Source of the DNA: Algisphaera sp039180025
GTDB taxonomy: Bacteria; Planctomycetota; Phycisphaerae; Phycisphaerales; Phycisphaeraceae
Direction: 5' to 3'
Assembly: GCA_039180025.1 (NCBI GenBank)
Contig: JBCDDZ010000003.1
Span: forward strand, 1-64,000
Length of the DNA stretch: 64,000 bases
Shown: positions 1-8,592 of the stretch, one piece after another
Numbering within the stretch: position 1 is the stretch's first letter
Layout of the letters: each line of letters starts with the position of its first letter
Notes under the pieces: model-generated
Databases searched by the model: none
Told to the model about the DNA's origin: nothing
The model's input: only the letters and a program-made list of their open reading frames with translations
Made by a program: the position numbers and the translations under genes

Positions 1-32
1 CCCCCCCCTCATCCAACCCAAGCCCCGCCCCC

Positions 33-746
33 TCACGCCCCACCGCCTTGCCGCAGGTCCGCCGGGTCCGGCAGATCCTTCAGCGACGCCAGCCCGAACA
101 GCTCCAAAAACTGCTTCGTCGTCCCGTAAAGCATCGGCCGCCCCAGCTCCTCGGCCCGCCCCACGATCTTCACCAGATGCCGCTCCATCAGCGACCGCAG
201 CGTCTCCCCGCACGCCACCCCCCGGATCGACTCCAACTCCGCCCGCAGCACCGGCTGCTTGTACGCCACGATCGCCAGCGTCTCCATCGCCGCCGGGCTC
301 AGCCTCGACTGCGCCTTGCCCCGGTGCAGCGCCGCCAGCACCCCCGCAAACTCCGGCAACGTCATCACCTGCCAACCCCCCGCCACCTGCTCGATCCGAA
401 ACGCTCGGCCCGTGTCTTGGTATTCCCCATTGAGCCGAGCGATCGCTTCGTTCACCGGCTTACTCCCCCCCGGGAAGTTCAGACCCAACGCCTCGGCGAT
501 CTTCCCCGACGTCATCGCCCGCTCGCTGGTGAGCAGCGCCGCCTCGACCTTCGGCGAAATCTCGTCGAGGTCCACCTCGATCGGCTCCGCCGCCGCGGCC
601 TCCGCGTTGATCTCAGCCGCGGCTTCGCTCTCGACGTTTTCCCCGCCGCCAGAAGCCTCTGCCGCAGCTCCCCCGGAGTTCTCTACCTGCACCCCGGGCT
701 CCGTCGAAGCCGGTTCGTCTCTCACGATTTGCTCCTGATCGCTCAT
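33..746 (-). CDS. scpB: Segregation and condensation protein B (ScpB)
   Basis: ScpB is a kleisin-associated subunit of the SMC-ScpAB condensin that organises and segregates the chromosome; it dimerises and binds ScpA. The 237-residue product has an acidic, alanine-rich N-terminal tail of about 55 residues, then the two winged-helix domains of the family (EISPKVEAALLTSERAMT onward). The conserved SPAAMETLAIVAYKQP and RSLMERHLVKIVGR segments are present, ending in FLELFGLASLKDLP. The start at 746 (MSDQEQ) was chosen because a TACAAT hexamer lies 7 nt upstream, fitting a leaderless transcript; in-frame starts at 830 (ATG) and 845 (TTG) would add an unlikely leader. No scpA lies next to it, which is unusual since scpA and scpB are often adjacent; the partner smc is 22 kb away. 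Confidence 0.93.
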   Translation of the reverse strand: MSDQEQIVRDEPASTEPGVQVENSGGAAAEASGGGENVESEAAAEINAEAAAAEPIEVDLDEISPKVEAALLTSERAMTSGKIAEALGLNFPGGSKPVNEAIARLNGEYQDTGRAFRIEQVAGGWQVMTLPEFAGVLAALHRGKAQSRLSPAAMETLAIVAYKQPVLRAELESIRGVACGETLRSLMERHLVKIVGRAEELGRPMLYGTTKQFLELFGLASLKDLPDPADLRQGGGA

Positions 747-753
747 ATCCTGA

Positions 754-759
754 ATTGTA
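754..759 (-). promoter_or_regulatory. -10 element of scpB (leaderless)
   Basis: On the minus strand TACAAT (5 of 6 matches to TATAAT) is followed by 7 nt and the ATG of scpB, so transcription would begin at or next to the start codon. No good -35 hexamer is visible. Confidence 0.45.
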
Positions 760-918
760 CGACAACCGACCTTATCTCGAATCATCGACCGAGCCGAAAC
801 GTGTTTTACTTCCGGCGTGTCGGCCGTCATCTTGAACCAGCCCAAGCAGGGGCGGTTCGATTTCCGCGTAGTCCATAGTCAGCACGATATCTTAAACCTC
901 GGGTTACACGGAACGAGG

Positions 919-1076
919 TTAGAGCCTGTGATGCACCCGGCCTCTCTTCGCGTCAACGGGGTTTGCGATGCCGGCGCGCCCTCTCTCGGAGGGTCCCAAC
1001 CCGCCTCGATTGGGCTCCTTGGCCTCGAAAACCCCGTTGACGCTCGGGAGAACGGCCGGGTGCATAACAGGCTCTA
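919..1076. repeat. Long imperfect inverted repeat, MITE-like
   Basis: Two arms of roughly 50 bp face each other. The left arm begins TAGAGCCTGTGATGCACC at 919 and the right arm ends with its complement, GGTGCATAACAGGCTCTA, at 1076. They differ by one base and a small indel in the outer 45 bp, and both contain GTCAACGGGGTTT. The 50-nt centre can fold into smaller hairpins. The ends read TA-GAGCCTGT...ACAGGC-TC-TA, so a TA target duplication is possible. This fits a non-autonomous transposable element or a strongly folded RNA; no second copy was seen in the window. Confidence 0.6.
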
Positions 1077-1830
1077 GGCGGGGCGGCGGACAAGGACGCG
1101 GTGAAGCCGGGTTACCAATGACGCGGCGATTAAAGGCAAGGGAAAGCGATCGTTCTCTTTGATCCAACCCCATGTAAACGGGGAGAGGTGACCAGTCGGC
1201 GCGCACGGTTTGACGTGAAAGTTGGGCAAAATCGTGCGTGGGGAGATAAGTTTTAAATCTAAATAAATAGCGGGATTTTTTCGGTTTGGCTTGGCGAGGC
1301 GGGGCGCAGATTGCGCACAAAGAGGTTCGTTTTGTCCGTGGGTGTCGGCCCCGGTGGTTTTAAGCGTGAAGGTGACACAGGCAAGGCGCCAGGCACGCTC
1401 ATATCCGGGTCGCCGGGCTCGCGTTTTTCACGTGAGGGGTTTCGGCGTTCGTCGGTGAGCCATCTTGCCGGCAACAGACACGATGGACCGTGGCCTAACC
1501 GCGCGGCCGCCCCCCACCACGCGGGTCGAGGACGACGGCACCCGCCCACCGGAAACCACCTTGGAAACTCCAAGGGTATCCCGGCGGGCCGGATCGAATG
1601 GGCCGACGCGTGGGCCGATGCACGCGACGCCAACCCGCCGCCGAGCGTCCGCTCTTTGATAACACGGAACCGAAGCGGCCCACCGCGCACGACACCCAAC
1701 CGAAAGCCGTGTCACCGGCAGACGAAGGCTCTGCGCGAATCGCCCGGCCACGCCGGGGCGGAAACGGATCAGTACATTTGATCTGCACGTCAAAACCGAA
1801 ACCGCTGAAGCCAAAGGTGCGGATTCGGGG

Positions 1831-2550
1831 TCAGGCGATCACCCGGCTGCGTCGCAACTGATCGACGTGGGCTTGCAGGGCGCGACCGGGACACTGGGTG
1901 GGGTTGATCTCGCGGTGAGTACGTACTGCCCGCGGGGAGACGCCGTGGGTTTTCATCATCAGCTTCGTGAACTTGCCCAGTGCCTGGACCTGCGCGCCGC
2001 TGGGTTTCTGTTTTTCGAAGTTGCCCAACACCAAGATGCCCAGGTTGTGCGGGTTGTTCTCGCTGACGTGGGCCCCCTGGTATCGGATCGGGCGGGCCTC
2101 GATGACCCGGCCGGCGCGGTCGATCACGTAGTGGTAGCCGATGTCGGCCCAGCCGCGGTCGCGGGTGTGGATCTGCCGGATGCTCTCGATCCGGTCGTAC
2201 GCGGCGTGGGCGGAGGTGAAGGTCACGGGGGTCCAGCCCTCGTGGTGGATGGTGATCTTTTTAACGCCGTTCATGGCGTTGATGTTCCGCGACGCGATGC
2301 CGTGCCGGGTCCAGTGCTTACGAGCGATCACCCCGGCCACCGAGCCGGGGACGGCGGGTGCCGCGGGACGCGCCGAGACCCGGGGGTGGTCGGCGGTGGC
2401 CGGGACCCGGGCCGGGGCCTTGACGCCTTCGGGCCAGATCGGGCCGACCCGGCCGGCGGTCTTGCCGCGGGACGACGGCGTCGTGGCCGCGCAGCCGGTG
2501 GCCGCGAAGCCCAGGCCGGCGATCAGGATTTGGCGTCGTGAAAGGTTCAT
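1831..2550 (-). CDS. N-acetylmuramoyl-L-alanine amidase (Amidase_2 / PGRP-like), exported
   Basis: The 239-residue protein starts with a twin-arginine type signal (MNLSRRQILIAGLGFAATGC) that also ends in a lipobox-like ATGC, so it is probably exported folded and lipid-anchored. A proline/alanine-rich linker of about 60 residues leads to a type-2 amidase domain. Visible zinc-site and active-site elements are TIHHEGW, the GYHYVIDRAGRV strand, GAHVSENNPHNLGI and the C-terminal THREINPTQCPGR. The family cleaves the amide bond between muramic acid and the stem peptide. The start at 2550 was chosen because it begins the signal peptide; an upstream extension in frame has no signal. It stands alone, 150 nt from the downstream gene on the same strand. 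Confidence 0.9.
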   Translation of the reverse strand: MNLSRRQILIAGLGFAATGCAATTPSSRGKTAGRVGPIWPEGVKAPARVPATADHPRVSARPAAPAVPGSVAGVIARKHWTRHGIASRNINAMNGVKKITIHHEGWTPVTFTSAHAAYDRIESIRQIHTRDRGWADIGYHYVIDRAGRVIEARPIRYQGAHVSENNPHNLGILVLGNFEKQKPSGAQVQALGKFTKLMMKTHGVSPRAVRTHREINPTQCPGRALQAHVDQLRRSRVIA

Positions 2551-2705
2551 GTCGGCGGCTCGGGGAAATAAACAGGGACCGGCCCGGCCCCCAGGGGCAT
2601 CCATAGCATCGGCAAGCCTCCATGCTATCGGCCGCACCCCAAATCCCGATAGAAAACTTCCTGTCCCCCCTAGATTACCGGACCCAGCCCCCCGCGCCCA
2701 CCCCG

Positions 2706-4217
2706 TCACGCCTCCCGCCGCAGCGCCGCGCCGAACACCGCCTCGTCGTGCGCCGCCAGCGCCACCAACGGCTGCCGCGGATTCGCCGGCGTCTCAACCG
2801 TCGGCACCACCCACTCGTTCGCCGCCCGCACCTGCGTCGCCAATTCATGCGGCAAATACCCCTCACTACCCTCCGCAACCTGCGGCGACACCACCCCGAA
2901 CACCCCCCCGGCCGCCATCACCCGACCCGCCTCCCGCAGCATCGCCACCGGGTTCGGGTGTGTCTCGATCCCCCCGGGCCAGAACACCACGTCCACCGAG
3001 CCGTCTGCCCAAGGCAGCCGACGCGGGTCCGCCTGCTCCGTCACCTCCGGCCCCGGCCTGTCGTAACGCTGCTGCCCCAAAAACCGTCGGCCCAGCGCCA
3101 CCCGCGCCCCGAACGGATCCGCCACCACGCACACAAACCCCGCCACCGTCAGTAAATGGGCCAACAACCCCTCCCCCGCCCCGATCAGCCCCACCCGCAC
3201 CGGGCCCGGCCGGCCGTCCGCCAGTTGACGCACCACCTTCGATCGGAAATCTACGTGCTTCCGGTACCCCGCGTCCTTCGCGTACCGGCTCCACGACGAG
3301 CCTTCCACCGTCGGCTCCGGGCCCCACGAACACGCATACGCCGCGTCCCCCGGCAGCCCGAACACCGCCGCGTTCCAGAGCAGCGGCGTCCCCCCGTACC
3401 GCTCCCGCACCACGTCCAGGTCCGGGGCCAGCCGATCGAACCCCCACTTTTCTTTAAACGCCGCCCGCGACCGGTCGATCCCCTCGGCCGTGTCCGCCAG
3501 GTTCGCCCGCATGCCCCGCAGTGAGTGCCGATGAATAAATTCAATGTGCGGCACCGCGAAACACCGGTACCCCGCCCGCCGCGCCCGCATCCCGAACTCC
3601 ACCGTCTGCCCCCGCAGCACGTCCTCGTCGTACCCGCCCAGCGCGTCGTGGACTTCCCGCTTACAACAATAAAAACAGCCCATCACGTGGTCCACCTCCG
3701 CCGGCCGCGTGACCTCCTCCCGGGCCTTGCCCTGGTGCAGATGGACGTACCCCCGCGGGTGCAGCACGAAATCCCCGAACGAATGCACCCACTTGCCGTT
3801 CGGGGCCAACTGCTTGGGCCCCACCACCCCCAGCTCCGCTGGCCCCGCGTCGAACACCGCGCACAGCTTCCCCACCCACCCCGGGGTGAGCACCACGATG
3901 TCCCCGTCCAGCCGGACCAGGATCTCGCCCCGCGACGCCTCGACCAGCCGGTTCGCCGTCCGCGCCAGCACCCCGCAGTGCTCCGCCTCGATCAGCCGCA
4001 GGAACCCTTCGTCCGCCCACCGGCGCAGCGTGGGCAGGCTGTCGTCCGTCGATCCGTCGTCGTAGGCGATCACCTCGTAAGCGGTCGTCTCCTCCGCCAG
4101 CGTCTCGCGCAGCGACGTGAGCAGGTCCCCGATCAGGTCCGTCTCCCCGTCGCGGGACGACGTTTTGCCGTTATTGAAATTCGGGATCAGAATCGAAACC
4201 CGCGGGGTCTGGCTCAT
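2706..4217 (-). CDS. Family 2 glycosyltransferase fused to a SAM-methyltransferase-like domain
   Basis: The 503-residue protein has an N-terminal GT-A fold: VSILIPNFNNG at 7-17, the nucleotide-sugar-binding DDGSTDDS at 53-60, and a DGD metal motif at 104-106. The acceptor half contains the GGYDED region. A linker (about 260-340) leads to a Rossmann-type methyltransferase-like domain with GLIGAGEGLL and DGSVDVVFWPGG. The methyltransferase glycine motif is atypical (GAGEG), so SAM binding is uncertain. It is divergent from, and paralogous with, the gene at 4398; see that entry. A GATAAC hexamer lies 6 nt before the ATG. It likely modifies a surface glycan or protein; the acceptor is unknown. 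Confidence 0.88.
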   Translation of the reverse strand: MSQTPRVSILIPNFNNGKTSSRDGETDLIGDLLTSLRETLAEETTAYEVIAYDDGSTDDSLPTLRRWADEGFLRLIEAEHCGVLARTANRLVEASRGEILVRLDGDIVVLTPGWVGKLCAVFDAGPAELGVVGPKQLAPNGKWVHSFGDFVLHPRGYVHLHQGKAREEVTRPAEVDHVMGCFYCCKREVHDALGGYDEDVLRGQTVEFGMRARRAGYRCFAVPHIEFIHRHSLRGMRANLADTAEGIDRSRAAFKEKWGFDRLAPDLDVVRERYGGTPLLWNAAVFGLPGDAAYACSWGPEPTVEGSSWSRYAKDAGYRKHVDFRSKVVRQLADGRPGPVRVGLIGAGEGLLAHLLTVAGFVCVVADPFGARVALGRRFLGQQRYDRPGPEVTEQADPRRLPWADGSVDVVFWPGGIETHPNPVAMLREAGRVMAAGGVFGVVSPQVAEGSEGYLPHELATQVRAANEWVVPTVETPANPRQPLVALAAHDEAVFGAALRREA

Positions 4218-4223
4218 CCCAGC

Positions 4224-4229
4224 GTTATC
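4224..4229 (-). promoter_or_regulatory. -10-like element of the GT2-methyltransferase gene
   Basis: On the minus strand GCCGATAAC is followed by 6 nt and the ATG at 4217. The same GCCGATAAC occurs before asnB. The octamer GCCGATAA equals the sigma-28 (FliA) -10 consensus, but no matching -35 TAAAGTTT was found. Confidence 0.4.
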
Positions 4230-4385
4230 GGCCGCTCCGCCGCCGCGGCGTTATTCCCGGGGCCGGCGTTGGCGTTTTCTCCGGGCCCGTCGCGGCTTCG
4301 CCCGGATCCGCGTCTCTGTTTCCCTATCTGGCCGGCCTCTAACCTGCTTCCGGGGGGTGATTGGCGGAGTCGGCCCCGCTTGCCC

Positions 4386-4391
4386 GATAAC
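4386..4391 (+). promoter_or_regulatory. -10-like element of the methyltransferase gene at 4398
   Basis: CCCGATAAC is followed by 6 nt and the ATG at 4398, matching the layout of the divergent gene. No Shine-Dalgarno sequence lies between. Confidence 0.4.
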
Positions 4392-4397
4392 CCCTCT

Positions 4398-5717
4398 ATG
4401 AACACCGCACTCCTCGCCGGCACGACGACCACGCCCCAGGCCCCCGACGCGCAAAACACCGCCCTCCGCTGGGAAGTCCAGCGGGCCGGCGGCGTGGTGG
4501 TCATCCGCCACCGCTCGGCCGGCGAGGTCCAGCCCGCCGCCGACTGGCCCGACCAGCTCGCCGCGTTCCTCGGGCAGGGCGGCCGGGTCGCCATGGTCGG
4601 GGCCAAGCGGCTCGACGCCCAGGGCCACGTGACCGCCGTCGGCGAGTTCGTCGTCCACCCCAAAGGCTTCCACCACCATGGCAAGGGCGTCCCCGGCCAG
4701 GCCTACCGCTTCCCCCAGGAAGTCGACACCCTCGCCGCGGGCGTGGCGGTGATCAACCAGGAAGTCTTCGACGAAGTCGACGGCGAATCCTTGCTCGCGT
4801 GGGGTGAGATCGGGCTGCTCGCGTTGGGCCTCGCGGTGCGTCAGGCCGGGCTGCGGGTCCTGGCTGTCCCCCAGGTCGTGGTCACCGACCCCTTTACGCC
4901 GCAGGCCCCCGACGCGTCCGAAGACACCCAACAAGCCGCCGCCCATTTCCGTGAGCGTTTCGGGTTCGACTGGTGGGCCGCGGACCTCGACGAGGTGCGC
5001 GACGCGCACTTCGAGAACGGCCTGATGTGGAACGCCCCGTTCCATGCCGCCGCCATGCCCTTCGAGAAATACGAAGAACGCGGCGCGCTGGTCTGGGAGA
5101 GCTACCAGAACGCCGACTTCTTTCGCAAGCGTGCCCACCACCTCGCCAGCGCCGCGAAGCAGTGCATGACCTCCACCAGCGCCTCGAGCCAATTCGCAGA
5201 CACGGCCGACGCCTCCGCCGACGCGGCGCCCGCGGCCGGCCTTCTTTTAGACGTCGGCTGCGGCGACGGGTTCTTCTCCCACCTCTTCGCGCAGCAGGGC
5301 CTCAACGTCCTGGGCATCGACCCCGAGCCCGAAGGCGTCGAGCAGTCCCGCCAGATGACCGCCAACCACGAATACCCCGCCCAGCCCCCGCGATTCGAAC
5401 TCGGCCGGGGCGACGACATCCCCTGCCCCGACGCGTCGGTGGCCGTGGTCACTTTGTTCGACGTGATCGAGCACCTCGCGAACCCCATCGCGATCCTCCG
5501 CGAGATCGCCCGCGTCCTCCAGCCCGGCGGCAAAGCCCTGATCGTCACGCCAGGCTGGCAGTACGGCGCTTCGTCCGACGCGGTGTACCACGGCTTCGAA
5601 TACACGATGGAAGAACTCGTCCGCCAGGTCGGCGCGATCCCCGGCTTCACCATCGCCCACACCGGCCAGATCACCGGCGTCTACCGCGACTTGGTCGTCG
5701 TCGCCCAGAAAAACTGA
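4398..5717 (+). CDS. SAM-dependent methyltransferase with a truncated glycosyltransferase-like N-terminus
   Basis: The 439-residue protein ends in a clear class I methyltransferase domain: LLLDVGCGDGFFSHL near residue 282, the acidic GIDPEPEG, VVTLFDVIEHLANP and LQPGGKALIVTPG. Its N-terminal 270 residues match only the second half of the GT2 domain of the neighbour at 2706-4217. Paired segments include VAMVGAKRLDAQG with GVVGPKQLAPNG, FVVHPKGFHHHGKG with FVLHPRGYVHLHQG, and ERFGFDWWAADLDEVRD with EKWGFDRLAPDLDVVRE. The sugar-nucleotide-binding half with its DxD motif is absent, so the GT part is probably not catalytic. The start at 4398 follows a GATAAC hexamer; the open frame extends upstream but is only the shadow of the divergent gene. 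Confidence 0.87.
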   Translation: MNTALLAGTTTTPQAPDAQNTALRWEVQRAGGVVVIRHRSAGEVQPAADWPDQLAAFLGQGGRVAMVGAKRLDAQGHVTAVGEFVVHPKGFHHHGKGVPGQAYRFPQEVDTLAAGVAVINQEVFDEVDGESLLAWGEIGLLALGLAVRQAGLRVLAVPQVVVTDPFTPQAPDASEDTQQAAAHFRERFGFDWWAADLDEVRDAHFENGLMWNAPFHAAAMPFEKYEERGALVWESYQNADFFRKRAHHLASAAKQCMTSTSASSQFADTADASADAAPAAGLLLDVGCGDGFFSHLFAQQGLNVLGIDPEPEGVEQSRQMTANHEYPAQPPRFELGRGDDIPCPDASVAVVTLFDVIEHLANPIAILREIARVLQPGGKALIVTPGWQYGASSDAVYHGFEYTMEELVRQVGAIPGFTIAHTGQITGVYRDLVVVAQKN

Positions 5718-5884
5718 GCCGGGCGCAGAAGCTTCCGACGGCTCCGCTGCGTCTCGCGCTGGGTTCCCAAGCCTCGGGGCCGGGCTCGCTCTGCCGCGTG
5801 GGCGCGATCGGCCACGCCACGCCCGAGGTCCGTTTTTATGTAGGCCGGGGTTCGCCTATGTCCCATCCCGAAGCCGACTCGTGA

Positions 5885-8218
5885 TCAGCCCACGTGTTGG
5901 TCCAGCGAGATCATCGGCGTTGCCGCGGCGCTCGCCGCGGCGACCCGCACCCGCGCGATCATCATGCCGCGCGACGTGTCCACCTGCACGCCCTGCCCGC
6001 CCAGAACCTCCACCCCTGTCGGCAGCGACGACATCAACTGCTGCACCACCGCTTGTTCCGCCGGGTCGAACGGCACGAGCAGCACCGCTTCGCCGGTGAA
6101 GCCCCACGCCGCCGACCGCACCGCCTCGGCCCCTAAGAACACTTGATACGTATTGTTCGCGTCGTCGGTTATGGGATAGCCCAGCCGCTGGGCCAACCCG
6201 GCGAAGAAGCCCGCGTCTGCGCCCGTGACCCGCAGCGTCGCGTCGGCCGGGAAGTTGCTCAGCGCCTGCGCGAACCAGCGCGCCTCGCCCAGCGCCGCGG
6301 GCGTCTGTTCACGGAACGTCGCCTGCCGGCGAGCCAAGCCCCCGCTGGGCTGATTCGTCTTTTCCGCCTCGTCCGCGCCCGGCCACGCGCCGAGGTAGTC
6401 CCCGTAATGCTCAGCCCATTTCGTGAGCACGAGGCTGTAGTACACCGGCATCGTGGACGCGGGGTCGTAACGCCCGGCTTGCAAAAACCCTTGCCAGGCT
6501 GCGGAAAACACTTGCGATAGGGTTTCCTGGTTCGCCGCAAAGTGTGCCGCCAGTCGCGCGGCGTTTTGGGTTAGCCATTGGCCTAGCGGCGGGGTGAACC
6601 CGCGTTTGGGGCGGTCGTAAACCTCGCGCGGCAGGTAGCGTTCGCAGAGTTTCCAGAGCAGCCATTTGTTCTGCCCGCCGCGGATTTTGAGCCCCGCGGG
6701 CCGCGACATCAGGTAGTCCACCACGCGGTGGTCCAGCAGCGGGTTCCGCGCCTCGAGGCTGGCCGACATCGTCATCCGCTCTTCGATCGTCACGAGGTAG
6801 TCGGGCAGGTTGGTCTTGACGTCCGCGTAGAGCACCTGATTGAGCAGTCCGCCGGCCCGGCCGCGCGGCATCCAGTAGGGATCGACCGCGTCCGCCGGGC
6901 TGTGCGCTTGCCCCACGGCCCGCCGCAGCGGCTCGCTGAACATGGCCTCGCGTCCCCCGCGCCAGCCGACGAAACTCGACCGCGCGAGGTATTGGTTCAG
7001 GCCGTCGATCGGCGCGGTAAACGCGTGCCTCGGCCCGCCGTGGGGCACGTCGTTGACCCAGTTGTATCGGCCCGGATACCCGGCGGTCAGTTCGTCCCCG
7101 CCGGTCCCCGAGAGCACCACCGTCAGGTCCCGTCGGCAGAGCTTCGCCAGCTTACGCTGCGCGATGACCGTGAAGTTGCCGAACGGCTCGTCGAAATAGC
7201 GCAGCGCTTGGTCGAGGTCGGCCAGGAAGTCGCCGCCGCGCACCATCTCGCGGCGCCAGTCGCAGCCGTAGCGCTCGGCGACCTGCTGCGCGTAGGGTAG
7301 TTCGTTGTGCTGCTTGGATTCGTCGAAGCCGATGCTGAACGCCGCGATCCCGCCGCCGGTGCGGCCGACCTGCTTCGCCGCGATCGCGGTGACCAGCGAC
7401 GAGTCGATCCCGCCCGAGAGAAGGCAGCCCAGCGGCACGTCGCTGACCATGCGTTTGGCCACCGCGTCGGTCAGGAGTTCGTCGAGCCGATCGACCGCGT
7501 CGTCGGCGGCGTGGTCGGGGCTGGCCTCGCCGGGTTCGACGTCCCAGTACCGGTCTTCCGCGATTTCCCAGGCCTGCGCGTCGAGGCGTAGCCGGCCCGC
7601 GGCGGGGAGTTTTTGTATGCCCCGGAAAATCGTGCGCGGTGCGAGGACGTAGCCGCGGGTGAAAAACTCGTCGAGCGCCGCGGCGTCCACGTCGAACCGC
7701 CGGCCGAGGTAGTGCAATAACGCTTTGAGTTCGCTGGCAAATACCAGGCGCTCGTCGTCGCGGTGCCAGTACAGGGGTTTTTGTCCGAGGCGGTCGCGGA
7801 CCAGGAGCAGCCGGCGGCGGTCGTGGTCCCAATGGCCCAGGGCGAACATGCCGTCGAAGGTGTCGATCGCGTCCGGGCCGTGCGCGGCGAGCGCGTGGAA
7901 GAGGACTTCGGTGTCGCCGTCGCCGCGGAAGGCGTGGCCGGCCTGTTCGAGGTCGGCGCGGAGTTGGCGGTAGTTGTAGACCTCGCCGTTGTAGACCAGG
8001 GCGTGGCGGGGGGCGGTGTCGTGGTCCCGCATGGGCTGCTGGCCGTGAATGAGGTCGAGCACTTTGAGCCGGCGGTGGGCGAGTCCGATGCCGGGGGCGG
8101 CCCAGAGCCCGGCTTCGTCGGGGCCGCGGTGGGTGAGGGTGTCGCGGGCGGCAGCGAGCCGGGCACGGTCGGGGACGAGTTGGGGGTCGCGGGGTACGAC
8201 GCCGAGGATGCCACACAT
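5885..8218 (-). CDS. asnB: Asparagine synthase (glutamine-hydrolysing) family protein with C-terminal extension
   Basis: AsnB-type enzymes use glutamine-derived ammonia to amidate an AMP-activated carboxylate, either aspartate or, in glycan clusters, a sugar acid or other acceptor. The N-terminal glutaminase has the Cys2 nucleophile (MCGILGVV), THRGPDE, and the YNGEVYNYRQL and GDTEVLFHAL motifs. The synthetase domain has the pyrophosphate loop SGGIDSS at 268-274 and GTGGDELTAGYPGRY. The catalytic core ends near residue 620, the usual family length. A further 150 residues follow, possibly two small beta/alpha units, that I do not recognise. It lies downstream of the flagellin genes and next to the glycosyltransferase pair, so a role in glycan or flagellin modification is as likely as asparagine supply. 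Confidence 0.9.
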   Translation of the reverse strand: MCGILGVVPRDPQLVPDRARLAAARDTLTHRGPDEAGLWAAPGIGLAHRRLKVLDLIHGQQPMRDHDTAPRHALVYNGEVYNYRQLRADLEQAGHAFRGDGDTEVLFHALAAHGPDAIDTFDGMFALGHWDHDRRRLLLVRDRLGQKPLYWHRDDERLVFASELKALLHYLGRRFDVDAAALDEFFTRGYVLAPRTIFRGIQKLPAAGRLRLDAQAWEIAEDRYWDVEPGEASPDHAADDAVDRLDELLTDAVAKRMVSDVPLGCLLSGGIDSSLVTAIAAKQVGRTGGGIAAFSIGFDESKQHNELPYAQQVAERYGCDWRREMVRGGDFLADLDQALRYFDEPFGNFTVIAQRKLAKLCRRDLTVVLSGTGGDELTAGYPGRYNWVNDVPHGGPRHAFTAPIDGLNQYLARSSFVGWRGGREAMFSEPLRRAVGQAHSPADAVDPYWMPRGRAGGLLNQVLYADVKTNLPDYLVTIEERMTMSASLEARNPLLDHRVVDYLMSRPAGLKIRGGQNKWLLWKLCERYLPREVYDRPKRGFTPPLGQWLTQNAARLAAHFAANQETLSQVFSAAWQGFLQAGRYDPASTMPVYYSLVLTKWAEHYGDYLGAWPGADEAEKTNQPSGGLARRQATFREQTPAALGEARWFAQALSNFPADATLRVTGADAGFFAGLAQRLGYPITDDANNTYQVFLGAEAVRSAAWGFTGEAVLLVPFDPAEQAVVQQLMSSLPTGVEVLGGQGVQVDTSRGMMIARVRVAAASAAATPMISLDQHVG

Positions 8219-8225
8219 ATCCTGA

Positions 8226-8231
8226 GTTATC
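8226..8231 (-). promoter_or_regulatory. -10-like element of asnB (leaderless)
   Basis: On the minus strand GCCGATAAC is followed by TCAGGAT and the ATG. The last seven bases and the ATG are identical to those before scpB. The AGGA is too close to the ATG to act as a normal ribosome-binding site. Confidence 0.4.
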
Positions 8232-8310
8232 GGCGGTTGGCCCGCTTTCGCGGGAAAGTTCGGCCGCCCCCGGCGGTGGTGGGGCGGCGCAGCGCGGCAT
8301 CATGAATCGT

Positions 8311-8400
8311 CTCCCCCCGGAATTCCCCGGAATCCCCCGGAATCCCCCGGAATTGCCCTGTATTCTCTCGAATTACCTTGGAATCCCTCCCTCGGAATCT
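8311..8400. repeat. CCCCCGGAAT-type repeat cluster between asnB and flagellin
   Basis: At least four CCCCGGAAT units in near-tandem at 8315-8353, followed by decayed GAAT-containing units to about 8400. It belongs to the same family as the clusters at 17634, 18267, 21618, 30841 and 45568. Confidence 0.6.
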
Positions 8401-8477
8401 GTTTGGATTTGCGGGGGATTCTTCATTCACCATTTCTCGGGACGGGTCGCGCGAGGGGTGGGGGGGTGCTTACGAAA

Positions 8478-8507
8478 GAAGGGCGGCTCCGTGGGGAGCC
8501 GCCCTTC
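8478..8507 (-). terminator. Intrinsic terminator downstream of flagellin 1
   Basis: Perfect 10-bp stem GGGCGGCTCC/GGAGCCGCCC with a 4-nt loop. On the minus strand it is followed by TTCTTTCGT. It lies 85 nt after the flagellin stop codon. Confidence 0.75.
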
Positions 8508-8592
8508 CGCATCAGTGATCGGATGGGCGGGGTGAGCCGCGTCATCCAACGCTCCGGGTTGAACCCGGTTCGTTTGCTGATTGATGCTCGGC

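Larger units (their letters stand above)
747..1830. other. Intergenic region with no convincing gene
   Basis: About 1.1 kb between scpB and the amidase gene. The overlapping open frames on both strands are arginine/proline-rich, contain no recognisable domain and look like GC-rich noise. The only structured element seen is the long inverted repeat at 919-1076. No tRNA, RNase P, tmRNA or SRP RNA signature was found. Confidence 0.6.

Noticed and set aside
1259..1861. Several overlapping open frames in the scpB-amidase gap
   Set aside because: Their composition is arginine/proline-rich on both strands with no motif or initiation signal.
2141..3457. A 438-codon proline-rich frame on the + strand
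   Set aside because: It overlaps the amidase and GT2 genes antisense, and its composition (runs of P, R, A) is typical of shadow frames.
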